64,000 nt of DNA from Codonopsis lanceolata (Eukaryota; Streptophyta; Magnoliopsida; Asterales; Campanulaceae), in the NCBI GenBank assembly GCA_013146195.2, contig CM028381.1, positions 53,320,099-53,384,098 on the forward strand. Direction: 5' to 3'. Below are positions 11,711 to 22,830 of the stretch, piece by piece. Below the pieces are notes generated by a model. The model saw nothing but the letters and a program-made list of their open reading frames with translations. It had not been told where the DNA came from and searched no databases. Position 1 is the first letter of the stretch; every line of letters begins with the position of its first letter. A program made the position numbers and the translations under genes.

Positions 11711-13230
11711 ATGAGAGCAGTGGTGTCCCGCATCCGCACATACGCGCACCCCTATGCAAGCTCGCGTGGGGCGCGTGCGCAACGCCGAGCGACCAACAGT
11801 CTCAGTACTCACAATAGTATGTTCATTTTCGGCAGCCATTTTGCCCAAATCTGTACCCTCTGAACTGATTCTTATACTCTCTGACCTGACCTCTGTGCCT
11901 GTATCCCGTATCAAACGATCAGTGCCATCTCTTCCTTTCCAAATTCGGGTCAGGTTTCTGAGGAAAAGGGTTGAAGGTATCAGAAGGGAGGTTCCAGGAT
12001 TTTTGGTTCAAGTACATTGTGCTTTTAGTATTATTTGTTCATCTTCCCTAAAATTGATCGGACAAGCACATGTTTTGTTTTGACAGTCTCAGGACTTTTC
12101 CTGGAACATGGATTCTTTCTCCAGTGTATAGAACCTTTGTATTCCACCTGACTTTCGACTTCCCAAGATTTGATAAATCTCAGGTGAAGGGTCTATACTC
12201 TTTTCAGGTTCCACCATTCAAATGGTCTAGGACAAATACCATAAATATTATTGGTCAGCCCCTGTGCATATATCTTTATTCATTTACATATATTTTTGCA
12301 ACAGAGATTGTTCATTAATTAATTTCGAAATATAACCCCGTTGGCCCCTAAGTAAGGGGCGCGTGATATGATAATTTCCGCCTAAGTTTTCCGTAGCCTC
12401 TCTTTCGAGATCATGAATAGACGGGCGTGTTTATCAGGTTAAAGGGAACAGTCGGAATATTTCTACCTGAGTGCACATGTGTGAGTTATCTAAAAAGCAT
12501 TAAAGTCTTTTTTTTTTTCCTTTTTTAGTTATAAAGTAGTAAATTATGACCTGTCTTTTTGTTCATTTGTTGATTTTCTCAACTCATTGGTTTGAATCCC
12601 CGAAAGGACGACGCGAGCATGCGTGATGGTCATTCAGATCAATAAATAGAAAGAAAAGTGGGGAAATTATATGTTTCTATTAATTACATTTGGTCCTAAT
12701 CCCTAAAATAAAATGACAGAATAAAAGAATATTTACATGTCCACCGACAATAATATAATAGTAGAAAAAAACAAAAATAAAGCAAAAATTGCTCCTGGTT
12801 TTTTTTATTAATCTTTTTGAGTTGAACTGGTACCCAAAATGAAACTGTTGCAAGATTTCACGGTTATACGTACATATATACACATATGTATAAAAATGCA
12901 ATTTTGAAACTGTTAAATAAATATAACGAACATATTTAGCCAAAAATCCAAAAAATAAACTTTTTTATATATACATATAAAAAAACAAACTAAATCTAGC
13001 CCTCAATTTTTATTTTATTATTAAAATAAAACAATGTCCCTAGCAGAGTCGACACTGTGAGTGCTCCGTTTTTGATCGGATCCATGCCACTGAAAAAAGA
13101 CGGGGTGATTTCAAAACCTTTTTAAAAGCACATGGAATACACTTGGCCTCAATTGCGAACTCAAAATATGAACAACAGAGTCGTCATTTTTATTTTAAGG
13201 ATAAACAAAGAAAAATGAAGAATACCAGAT
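11711..13230. other. Unassigned sequence inside the Ogre/TAT-like mosaic
   Basis: There is no convincing gene. Opposite-strand open frames at 11648-12083 have no domain I recognise. A short stretch at about 12905-12960 repeats part of the block at 11065-11100 and therefore also derives from the LTR. Poly-T and AT-rich segments occupy much of the rest. Confidence 0.4.
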
Positions 13231-13356
13231 TTGTAAAAGGGTTCGGAGGCTAAGTTACAAATTGGGAAGGAGTTAGGCACCCAACTTGCCCTTTTTGACT
13301 CAAAATAGGTTTTTGACGAAATATACTCTTTTTATAACATTAACAATTTAAATAAA

Positions 13357-13360
<4 letters not shown>

Positions 13361-13430
<70 letters not shown>
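13361..13430. repeat. (TA)n microsatellite
   Basis: About 65 bp of uninterrupted AT dinucleotides at 13366-13429. Confidence 0.95.
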
Positions 13431-13431
<1 letters not shown>

Positions 13432-14403
13432 ATATAAAGAAACTTACAGCAGCCTCATTTTAGAGTTGCAAATATATTTTATAAAAATTTGGCCATAATA
13501 ACGACTTATTTCGTGATATATTAATATTTTAAATAAAACTGTTTAAAGATAAAATATTAAATACTTTAGGGTACCTACTTCTTGAAGCGTGTTGGCTTTA
13601 TCCCGGACCAAGTTCTTTTCTGGTTGGCTTTAGGGTGTGCTCGCTCTGTCCTTCAGGGAGAGAGAGTCTATTTGCTTTTGCTGGATTTTGGGTAGCGTGA
13701 CTGCTCCTTTTTGTTGTTTTCGCCTCGAGATCCAGGTGGCACAACGGCTTGTTTTTGCTTGCTTGCTTGCTTTTTGCTGTCGTTGAGTCAGAAATCGGGC
13801 ATAACAACTGCTTTCTTCGGCTGGATTTGACCTCTGTATTCGAGCAGGGCAACTACTCTTTTTGGGTTTTTGGGACCGGTGAAATTGGGCGAAAATCTAC
13901 TTGGGTAGCTAGGGTTCACTTTGGCCGGAGAGTTTTAGTGCTTAGGGGATGTTTTGGCAGCCTAGCAGAGCTTCAGGGTTGGATGGAAAACAACTGCGTA
14001 ACTTTACAGCGTTCTCTTCGTAAAACTCTTTGTTAGGTCTCCTCTCTTTTTTTCACTGCCGAAGCCTTGTATTTATAGGCTAAAGGCTGAGTTTCCTTAA
14101 CAGCAAAGGTAAACGCATATATTTTCTTATGTGCTTTAACGACTTGTACCATGCGCTGAAGGAATTGCACCAAAAGCAAACTGCAATAGTAAACAGTGAA
14201 GTGATGGGCGCGGCCTAGGGGGGATTTGGGCGCTGCGCCCAAATTGGCCTACAGCCGCTCCTGTTTTGCTTCTTTTTTTTTTGCACTTTTCGCCCCCTGC
14301 AATTCACTGTTTGTTACTTCTTTATTTTTTATTTTTCACCATGTAACTTGACATTTGTTAGTCTTTTTAACAGGTCTTGATATTTTATGGCATGTCATAA
14401 AAC

Positions 14404-15822
14404 ATGGGTACGAAATTGGGGTGTCTACAGTCACCTTCTCCAATACCAAGTCCTGCTACTTCTTTTGAAATTGATGATAGTTTAGACAAGGATTTTGAGG
14501 ACAAAGAAGCCTCTGCAGAAAGTGAAGAAAGTGATGTTTCTCCAGCAAGGTTTCTCAGAAGAAGGACTGCTCCTCTGACCAATGCAGCTGCTGGTGAAGC
14601 TGCATCCAGTGATGCATCATCAGAACTGGAAGTAGGTAACCCATTTTCGAAACCTTCCTTACATCAGCTGCCTCTCTTAGATATAATGCAACTAGAAGAG
14701 TGGTAGAAGAGAGGATAATTCCAATGGAGGACTTGTCTGCCCGAAATTTTGTCCAGTTTTTCACTACCAGAAGCTTGTTGGCCACACTGTGTTCAGTTGC
14801 ACCCTATGTTAGGGAATTAGTTATTGAATTCTATGCAAACTTAGAGAAAAGGATATTAACTATAGGTGATCCCTTCTTTGAGAAGGTCATTGTTAGAAAT
14901 CAAGTGATAAACTTCTCCCCCTCTCTTATTAATAAACACTATGGGACACCTAATGTACATGTGACTGGTTCTATCTCTGACCTAAATATGCGTGTGAAAC
15001 AACTTAGTGGATATTTGATCACTAATTGGCCAGGAAAGGAGCTAAGGTTAGCACGTTTAAGCTCACATCATTCTATGCAGTAATGCACAAGATATGTTGT
15101 GCTAGATGGGCTCCCACCTCAAACACCTATTCAGTGACAGAGGGACATGCAAAAATTTTGTGCCAGCTAGGTCTTGGATTGCCCTTCAATTTTGGGGATT
15201 TTGTATTTAGGAAGGTTGCCTCTCTTATAGAAACATAAGGTGATAAAAGAGCTCTTCCCTTTCCTTCCCTGATTTATAGTATGTTAGTGGTACAGGGTAT
15301 TGCACCACAGGAATCTGAGAGGCTAACTCCTGTTCCTGACCCTCTTCCTATATTTCCACCAAACTGTTGAGAGGTGACAGAATCAGGAACCTTCCACTTG
15401 TCTATCCATACCTATCCTCTTCAACAACTGCTCCTGTTCCTCCTCCAGTCAAACATCCTGCAGTTCCTGTCCTTATAGAAGAAATGACCAATGCAGTTTG
15501 TAATGCATCAGGCATTGAAGCTGCACTTACAACTACATTCACTCCAACAGTCCCCTCTCGTTTGACTGCTGGAAATACAGCCCCAATGGCCCTGTCTTTT
15601 ATCACAGATCAGCTTGCACATATCAAGAATTAGATTGCCTTCCTTCAGAATTTGGAAGCACATTACACTGCATGGCTTGCTCTTCATTCAAATCCATCTA
15701 CCTCTTCTGGCCAAATAGGGGGAGAGACAAGTGTTGATGCCACTGTTGCTGCTGCTCAAGGGACTGAAGCTGTTGGTGAAGAAGATGAAGGGACTAAAAA
15801 AGATAAATCAGAATCTGTTTGA
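14404..15822 (+). pseudogene. Broken gene resembling the 'putative plant transposon protein' family
   Basis: Three frames join into one protein-like path. An acidic N-terminal part (14404-14706) is rich in Ser, Glu and Asp. A central part (about 14700-15240) includes 'VRELVIEFYANL', 'VRNQVINFSPSLIN', 'FYAVMHKICCARWAPTSNTYS' and 'LGLGLPFNFGDFVF'. A Pro/Thr/Ala-rich tail ends KKDKSESV. The central pattern (Glu-Phe-Tyr-Ala-Asn, then Val-X-Phe-Ser-Pro-X-Ile-Asn, then Trp-X-Pro-Thr and Gly-X-Gly-X-X-Phe-Asn-X-Gly) is what I know from the plant-only domain annotated as a putative transposon protein (PF20167). Its biochemical role is not established. At least three frame breaks or stops occur. The first codons overlap the end of the Ogre/TAT-like LTR at 14429, so the true start was probably lost. 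A polypurine tract and LTR downstream suggest it was the cargo or gag-like gene of an LTR element. Confidence 0.5.
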
Positions 15823-16096
15823 TTCTATTTTGCTGTTTTATAAAATGATTGTTATGAGTATCATTAACACTTTAGATTCTTTTGTTTTGTATTTTTTTTT
15901 GCATAACACTGTTCTGCCTTGATTCTTTGTAAGTATATGGGATGTTTGCTCATTTGGTAGTCTTTCTGAATTGTGTTTTATAATGGATAAAATTTGATTG
16001 CACTAATTCAGGGGGAGACATACTAACTATGCAGGATAATACAATTGATTTGTGTTGAAGAACACTTGTCTTTTAGTTTGACCAGAAAGGTTCAAC
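15823..16096 (+). other. Non-coding 3' region before a polypurine tract
   Basis: AT-rich sequence between the broken transposon-associated gene and the polypurine tract at 16097. It contains a second purine run, 'gggggagaca', near 16011. Nothing else is recognisable. Confidence 0.4.
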
Positions 16097-16660
16097 AACG
16101 GGGGAGATTGTAAGGGCAAAATAGGCGTGTCCTATTTTATGTCTTGTTTTTAAACCTTTCTTGGTCCCAATATTTCGGTAAGTTATTACCATATTTAATC
16201 ATTTCCTAAAAGCTCTCAAAGAGTCCATATATTTGGTAATAAATTATGTGTAATAAAGGAGGTTTAATTGATTTTGGAATCTAACTCTTTTTGTTTCTTA
16301 ATCCTTTAGCTTCTTGGAGTATGGCGTACAGAAGAAGGCAGAGAGAAGGAGAATACATACAGAGAATACACCATACAAATTAAGAGAAAAATCAGAAGGG
16401 TTTCTTGTTGCTGGAAATATGGATGAAGCTCCTAGTGTAACTTCATCACGAACTACATTGCTGCTGCTGCTTGTGTTCCTAGTTCCTAGTTTCTAGGAAG
16501 CTTGTTTTTTAATCCCACGTTTTCTATACCTTGTTTTTGTGGGTTTTTCCTCTCCAAGACTTGTTATCTTGTGAGAGGTTTGGTATTTTGGTGATAGGGC
16601 TGGATCTTATGCTTGTAGATTGTTTGATAAACTTATGTGTTTATTATTGCTTTAATTGTT
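16097..16660 (+). repeat. Polypurine tract and LTR starting TGTAAGGGC
   Basis: AACGGGGGAGAT at 16097-16108 abuts TGTAAGGGCAAAATAGG at 16109, a standard internal/3' LTR junction. The LTR probably extends to about 16660, where the tandem 1.84-kb unit begins, but I cannot fix the right end. The 5' LTR is missing on the left, where the Ogre/TAT-like LTR end abuts the gene. The element carrying the transposon-associated protein is therefore 5'-truncated. Confidence 0.5.
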
Positions 16661-16950
16661 TGAAGTCTTCTGCTGTTTGCATATTTGACTTTCTGGTCGA
16701 TGCACCTCCAGGTGTAGCTTCGTTACAAGTTGCATCACAAGTTGTATCGACAGATTCTTTGAATCATAGCTACTTTTGAACTTTCTGTAGAGTTCAGACT
16801 TCACAAAGTATGATGTCTTATATTCGATATATCGGTTCTTCAATTTGCATAGCAAACCAAAAGGCATTTGTTTAGTGCTGGTTGACAAGGTGAAAATTAA
16901 TAGTCTTAGGGTTGCTTGAAGATTTGACTTCAATAGATTGCAATTACCTT

Positions 16951-17184
16951 TGTATGAATTCACAGAGAAAGGATGAGAGAAGAGAAAGACGGGCTAGCTA
17001 GCAAGGGAATAATCACCGTAAGTCTCATTTCATATTGAGTAAAGAATATGTGCTCGTTACAAAGTATAATATACCTTAATTATAGTCCTATAATTTATGA
17101 TAATCACAACTAATTATAGTATCCTATTCTGATTACGATATCACTACAATATTTGATAGTCAATCATATAATTAACAACTAATA
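16951..17184 (-). repeat. 3' LTR of copia element B
   Basis: About 234 bp, starting TGTATGAATTC on the plus strand and ending ACTAATA, then abutting the complement of a polypurine tract (CCCCCCTCAAGCTTG). It matches the LTR at 26188-26417 and the solo LTRs at 43892 and 45733. Confidence 0.75.
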
Positions 17185-17204
17185 CCCCCCTCAAGCTTGA
17201 TGTT

Positions 17205-18248
17205 GAGAATGAGATGACTCGATTACCCAGGAAAAAAAACTTATATATATATTTCTAACAATTAGACGTACATGGTCTTGGCCTTTTGGGGGGTCTTCTT
17301 AGATTTGTTAGAACTACCATGTCCATCTCCATCCACATTGATGTTGCTGGTAGGAGTAAGAGTCCTAGATTCCAGAATTTCCAACTCATCATCATCATCA
17401 ACATCAAGTAATCGATTTTGAAAATCCATGGGATACTGCAAAAAAAAGGAATGAAGATAGAAATTTTAGAAATCAAATTAGAAATCATTTCTCTCTGATT
17501 TAATCAACCAAATTAGAAATCAAAATCTAACACGAGTCGAGGACTCACAAGAAATTACTTAAACCAACAAGAAGAAATTATTTTTCCCAGCAATTGTAGG
17601 GTCAAACTAAAGCACATCCATTAATATCAATATATCATAAGCAAATTATTTATCTCAGCAGCCTTGCTCAGTGCTCACAGCCACAGACTCACACGACACA
17701 TGCATTCTGGAAACATACTAATTACTAAGGGATTCCAAAATCGATCCTAGGATCCAGAGAAGGAGAGCTCACAAGAAATTACATAGTTAGGGCTTAGTTA
17801 CAGTTTTAAAGGGACGATCGATGAGCCGAGGATCAAATGTCGATTGGTGAACTCACTAGTCGACGGCGACATTGTCGAGTGGCGACAGAAGTGATGAAGT
17901 CTGACGATGGCGAAGGCAACTGCCAGAGTGCCGACTTGTTTGGGCAACAAGGTCGTCTTGCTCAGTCTCTCGCTCTCGCCTTTCTGCTCTTTATAACTGT
18001 GTGTGAGTATGAGGAATTAGGTTACAACTTTCTCAAACAGAGATACAATACATTTTTCTTTTTAATAAAAGCTCAAACCGGTGGTCCAAACCAGAACCGA
18101 GTGGTTAAACCAGCCAAAACCCGCGAACCTATAGGTCCGACCTGTTTAGCCCGGGAACTAAACTGTTAGGAATTTTCAGAACCTAACCTTGAAAAAATCT
18201 AGTTTAAAAGGTTCAAACATGTAGTTCTTGGCCCTATTAACATCTCTA
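17205..18248 (-). mobile_element. Probable hAT-type transposon relic
   Basis: On the minus strand the right edge reads TAGAGATGTTAATAGGGCC, a form common to plant hAT ends. It is followed by subterminal GC-rich words (AGCCCGGG, 'aggtccgacc', 'aaaacccgcg' on plus) of the kind hAT elements carry. The left terminus and an 8-bp target duplication were not found, so it is truncated or its end is not recognisable. It lies between the truncated reverse transcriptase and the 3' LTR of copia B. The 110-codon plus-strand frame at 17837 falls in its subterminal region and is not considered a gene. Confidence 0.4.
17262..17429 (-). CDS. 55-residue acidic/basic ORF, possible N-terminus of a hAT transposase
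   Basis: A 55-codon frame starts with ATG at 17429. It has an acidic run (VDDDDELEILE, residues 10-20), a Ser/Thr-rich middle, then a basic stretch (NKSKKTPQKAK, residues 41-51) like a nuclear localisation signal. Acidic-then-basic N-termini before a BED zinc finger are frequent in hAT transposases. Here the frame stops before any zinc finger, and no transposase domain follows downstream. It could equally be a chance frame. Position inside a hAT-like relic is the main reason to list it. Confidence 0.25.
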   Translation of the reverse strand: MDFQNRLLDVDDDDELEILESRTLTPTSNINVDGDGHGSSNKSKKTPQKAKTMYV

Positions 18249-18565
18249 CACTTATCACATGCCCCTGGTTACACGAATATTCTTGTGAGATAAGACTACA
18301 ACGACCCTCCTCTTACGACACTCAAGCATGAGATTACTAATGGAGTATTAATATATAATGACGAATCAAAGATGATAGAACACTGATGGAGTTTTCATCT
18401 CATTCGAAACGAAACGATAAATCAAAAATAAAGAATAAACACTTGATTATTTAATACTGCAAGCCCGTAATACTTATGTGAATGTGCACTCCGCACCCCT
18501 AGATCCACAATATAGTATTCCTGAGCTCACCCATCTTTGAAACAACCCCCATTACACCAAATGGC
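18249..18565 (-). other. Decayed 3' interior of copia element B
   Basis: About 300 bp between the hAT-like edge and the last readable reverse transcriptase words. I could not find the YVDD region or RNase H, so the 3' half of pol is deleted or unrecognisable. Confidence 0.35.
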
Positions 18566-21500
18566 CGATGATTCCACTTAAATCATCAACAAGAAGGCAC
18601 ATAATCATCCATAAATCCTGATGGTTGTTTCATAAAAACATCTTCTTGAAGGAACCCATTTACGAAGGTTTTCCGAACATCAAGTTGCTTAATGTCCAAT
18701 TTACGTGAGTGAGCTAAAGCGAGAACCGAGTGATTCGTAGAGGGTTTAACAACCGGGCTAAATGTTTCATCAAAATCAAGTCCAGTAGTTGGTTAAAGCC
18801 CTTAGCAACGAGTCAAGATTTATACTGTTCAAAAGAGCCGTCAGCCTTTTGTTTGATTTTGTAAATCCCTTGAAAATCAAATACATTTATATTAGGATCA
18901 TACGGAACCAGATGCCAAGTTTTATTTTTATGAAGAACACCCATTTCTTCCGACATTGCATCATGCCAATGCTAGAATTTAGCCACTTGTTTGAATGTTT
19001 GTGGTTCATGTTGAAAAGGATTATTGCGAATGGCAGCTAAGGCATGGGGAAGGGAGTATGGAAATGTGTTACGGAGAAGTTCACTGATGTTTCGATATCG
19101 AAGAGGAGTCGTAGACGAAGCTGAAGTAATAGATAGTGATGGAAGACCCGTAGAAGGAGTAACTGGGTTGGAACTGGGAGGAGGTGAGGTCATACGTGTT
19201 GTAGGAGCATCAGTGAAGGAAAGGGTGTAATTGGGCTATTAGAGAAAATGGACCACTGACTAGTAGGCTAGGATATGGTGGACTGTATAATGGGCAAACC
19301 GAAGTGGTCAGGTTGAGCACTATATGACTGAGAAGGTGTTCAACACATGATTTTTCCTTGTGTTGGAGATATGCTTGGGCCGAGGCTTTTGTAGAGGAAA
19401 ATGTGTTTCATCAAACACCACATGCTGTGAAATGTAAACCTGACCATTCTCAATATCCAAGCACCTGTATCCTTTACGAACATTATCATACCCAAGAAAA
19501 AGACAATGAATATATTTTGGCATGAGTTTATGTGAATTATGAGCATTAATGTGAGGGAAACACGAACAACCGAAGACTTTAAGGAACCGATAGTCTGGTT
19601 TCCTTAAAAGAAAATTTTGATACGGAGATATGTATTTGTGTTGACGCATCAGGAGTCGATTAATGAGATAAACTACTGTATTAAATGCCTCTGACCAAAA
19701 ATGATAAGAATTTGACATTAGACGCAAATCGGTTTCGACTATGTGACGATGCTTTCGTTGAACAACCCCATTTTGTAGAGAAATTTATGGACAAGTGAGT
19801 TGATGTCTAATTCCTGATTTTGTCAAAAAAAGAAGTAAATACACGCCTAGTAAATTCACCCCACATCAGTTTGAAATTTTTTTCACAGTGTGGACTACTT
19901 AGATACAATGAGACAATTGATTTTCAATTTGCATTTTAAAAGTGGCAAAAACATTTGTAACATTAGATTTATGGTACAAAAGAAATAACCACACAAAACG
20001 AGAAAAATCATCAACAATTGATAGGTAAAAATGATATCTGTGTATAGATTTAACTGGGGAAGGACCCTAAACGTCCAAATGTAGCATATCAAGAGACTTC
20101 AATGCATTAAACGTTCGAGAAGTAACAGGCAATTTACTAGTTGTACCCATAGGACATACATGACAAAAATGTTTATCATTTATTTTTCCATGAATAGGTA
20201 AATTAGATTGCTGACATAGAATTTTAAAAATTTGACTACAGAGATGACCTAAACGCGCATGCCAAATATCTTGACTTGAGCGTTCACCAAGAAGAGCAAC
20301 ATGACTTTCTGACAAAGTGACAATTTGTATAATCCGCCAGAATTATTGCCAGAGAAGTCTCCCGCGTCAAATTGTCCTTCACAAGAAAACCACAAGAGTC
20401 ATGTTCAAAGCAACAATTGTTATCTTTTGAAAATTGACGAATAGATAATAGCGGTTTATGTAAACTAGGGACATACAAAACATTATTGAGAGAAAAAGAA
20501 CAATTACTATACTGAATAGAAGATTTACCAATGTGCGATATATGTATACGTGACCCATGGCAAAAAACTATTGACTCTTTACCTGAGTATGGAGAATATT
20601 CGTAAAGAGATGATGGGTCTGAGGTCATGTCATTGGTTTCCCCTAAGTCTAGAATATATGGTTCGGTTTGAGCAACGTACGCCGCATTATACCTATGTGA
20701 ACAAACTTGAGCATTGTGACCACTCTTGAAGCAGACTTGGCATGTGACATTAGTTTCTAAGAAATTTGAGTTCTGGCTGAAGTGTAAGGGGTAGGAAGAA
20801 TACCACGACTCGAGTGTCCATGACCAAAACCAATTGGAGTAAAATGATCACGACCTCTCCCTTGTCTAGGAGTGAAATTGTGCCAATTGTCATTATTATT
20901 CCACCAATTTCCTCTACCATGGTTACCATGATTGGAGCCCTTTCCACCATGATATTTGCCTCTACCGTGGTTTCCATTCCCATTACCTCTATTCGCGACA
21001 TAGTTGGCTTGAGGATTAGAGTTGCTGATGGGTTTTTCTGCGACAAGAGCTATGGTTTGGTGATATGGAACGCATAATTTTTGTTGAAGAATTTCTTCCT
21101 TAAGGAGCAGCTCCGTGAGATCGTCAATGAAGATGGTTTGACGAAGGCTCGTTGATGATGTGGAGGTGAGAAATTCTTTATACTAATGTCCAAGTCCCCA
21201 ACAATGGGCTGAATCAGTTCCTTGTCCTTCACTGATTCTCAAGCCATTGGAAAGTCATCAGCCATATTCGTCACCCGTCGAAGGTAATCTGCAATCGACA
21301 TATTTGGTTCCTTCTTAAGTTCATGTAACTTTTCTTTGAGGTTCTCAATTTGTAACACTGAAATATCCCCAAACCTTTTTGCTAACACTTCCCATGCTTG
21401 ACGGATCCGTGTTGGATGAATTAAGGTACGATAATATAGGAGGAGTTACCTTACCCTTGATCCATCTACACATAAGATCTGTACCGGCGGTCCACAGTTC

Positions 21501-21682
21501 GTGCAAAGGATTTTTGTATCCGTCTGCAAGGGTTTCGGGTGGTTGTTTTGGGTCAATGATGAAGAGAAATTTGTGGGTTCTTAGCATGGTTTTAAAAAGG
21601 CTTGACCAATTGACATAATTGTCTTTGGTGAGGAAGTCCTGACCCATATATAATTACATTCGGGTTGTAGAAGAAAGGAAGA

Positions 21683-22517
21683 TGTAAGTGATGGTGGGCC
21701 TGTGTTTGGGCAGCCCACTTGGTGAAGCCCTAACCTAAAGCAACCCAAATAACCCCTATGTTCAGCCCGCCCCTTTCCCCTCTCCTAGTTTGATCGCATT
21801 TGCGTTTTGGTGTTTGCGACTTGGTTCTATTTTTTCCGGGAGATTGCGTCTTTGACCCAGAAAATCCGCCCCCTTCCAATCCTTGTTCCAATCAGCTCGT
21901 TGATTGCTCCCGTCTCAGATTCTTCGCGATTGATTGGCTTGTCTTCGCGGTTGATTGCCGTGGCTGTGCGCATATATATACTCCCTCTGTCCGCCCGCTT
22001 TGTGATTCAACAGAAAAACGGTGATCTCTCTCTTTTGTGTGTTCTCTTCTGCTTCTAAAAGTTGTGAGTAGTGAGGTAATCTGTGTAGGGAAACATTGTG
22101 ATTTTGAGATCTGATTCGAGGGTTCTGTGAGAGGGGTAATTGGGGTTTCTTGGGGTTATTCTGTTGGAAGGCTTGGGTTTGGTTTCACAGTGAGAAATCC
22201 TTGGAACAATTGTCCCTTTCGGTGGTGAACTCTTGGTTGGACTGTTTTGCTATACTCAGTGTATAGCATTGTGTTGTGGGGATCTGAGCCTAGGCAACCA
22301 TAAGCCCTAGACAGATCGAGTTAGGCTTCGGCCAAGGATACTCAAGTTGTTCTTATATTAACCTGTTATTTTATATTTCAGTCTAACATTGTTTTTGCAG
22401 TTAGAGCTTGCGTTAATTAATGTTGGTGACTGAATTGTTTGGGTAATCTGAAAACACGACTTGGATAGCTTTCTTGTGCTTTGCTTCAGTTTTGGTCAGT
22501 AGAATAGAAACTTAATA
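21683..22517 (+). repeat. 5' LTR of copia element A
   Basis: Starts TGTAAGTGATGG and ends AACTTAATA, about 835 bp. The partner LTR starts at 25242. Both contain the same leader-like region around 'ctccctctgtccgcccgc'. The small open frames near 21800-22058 are LTR sequence and recur in the other LTR. Confidence 0.85.
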
Positions 22518-22518
22518 G

Positions 22519-22530
22519 TGGTATCAAAGC
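22519..22530 (+). other. Primer-binding site of copia element A
   Basis: TGGTATCAAAGC lies two bases after the LTR. It resembles the initiator-tRNA-Met site TGGTATCAGAGC used by most plant copia elements, with one difference. Confidence 0.7.
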
Positions 22531-22830
22531 TTGGTTTGTGTACTGACAAACGGTGGAGCTGCTTTCAATCCAAAGGTAGAAATCACGGTCAGTGATTTAT
22601 GGGTATCGTGTTCCAAACTTAAACTTTTTACTTAGTTTCTAGTCTGTGAAACTTGTGTTTAAGTTTTAATTGTTTGGATTGATTACGTTCATATTGCTTC
22701 CATTGTGCATTAGTAATATTCTGATTTAAAAGGTTTTTCCATTAAAAAAAAAAATATATAAAAATTTACTTTGTGTGTTTTTTTTTTGGTGATATTTTTT
22801 TTAAAATTGTTCTGTGTTGGTTTTCCAAAA

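Larger units (their letters stand above)
11015..14429. mobile_element. Mosaic of Ogre/TAT-like gypsy LTR and primer-site relics, both orientations
   Basis: Stretches at about 11090-11200 (plus) and 13235-13325 (the reverse complement) share a characteristic block: 'ggctaagtta', 'ttgggaagg', 'aggcacccaact' and 'gccctttt'. Each is followed, in its own reading direction, by a 'CGACTCT' segment near 11245 or near 13185 that resembles the tRNA-Arg-type primer site used by TAT/Ogre elements. A further 'TCGACTCTGCTAGGGAC' sits on the minus strand near 13050. The right edge at 14429 ends GGTGTCTACA, whose complement TGTAGACACC is a typical start for LTRs of this group. No coding domain remains. Lineage assignment is an inference from these motifs. 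Confidence 0.45.

Noticed and set aside
11648..12083. Overlapping opposite-strand frames near a tandem repeat
   Set aside because: No recognisable domain; overlap of two frames without homology suggests chance.
17837..18169. 110-codon plus-strand frame
   Set aside because: Lies in hAT-like subterminal sequence; no domain and no supporting context.
21800..22058. Two plus-strand frames of 74-83 codons
   Set aside because: They lie in the copia A LTR and recur in its other LTR at 25366-25639; no coding domain.
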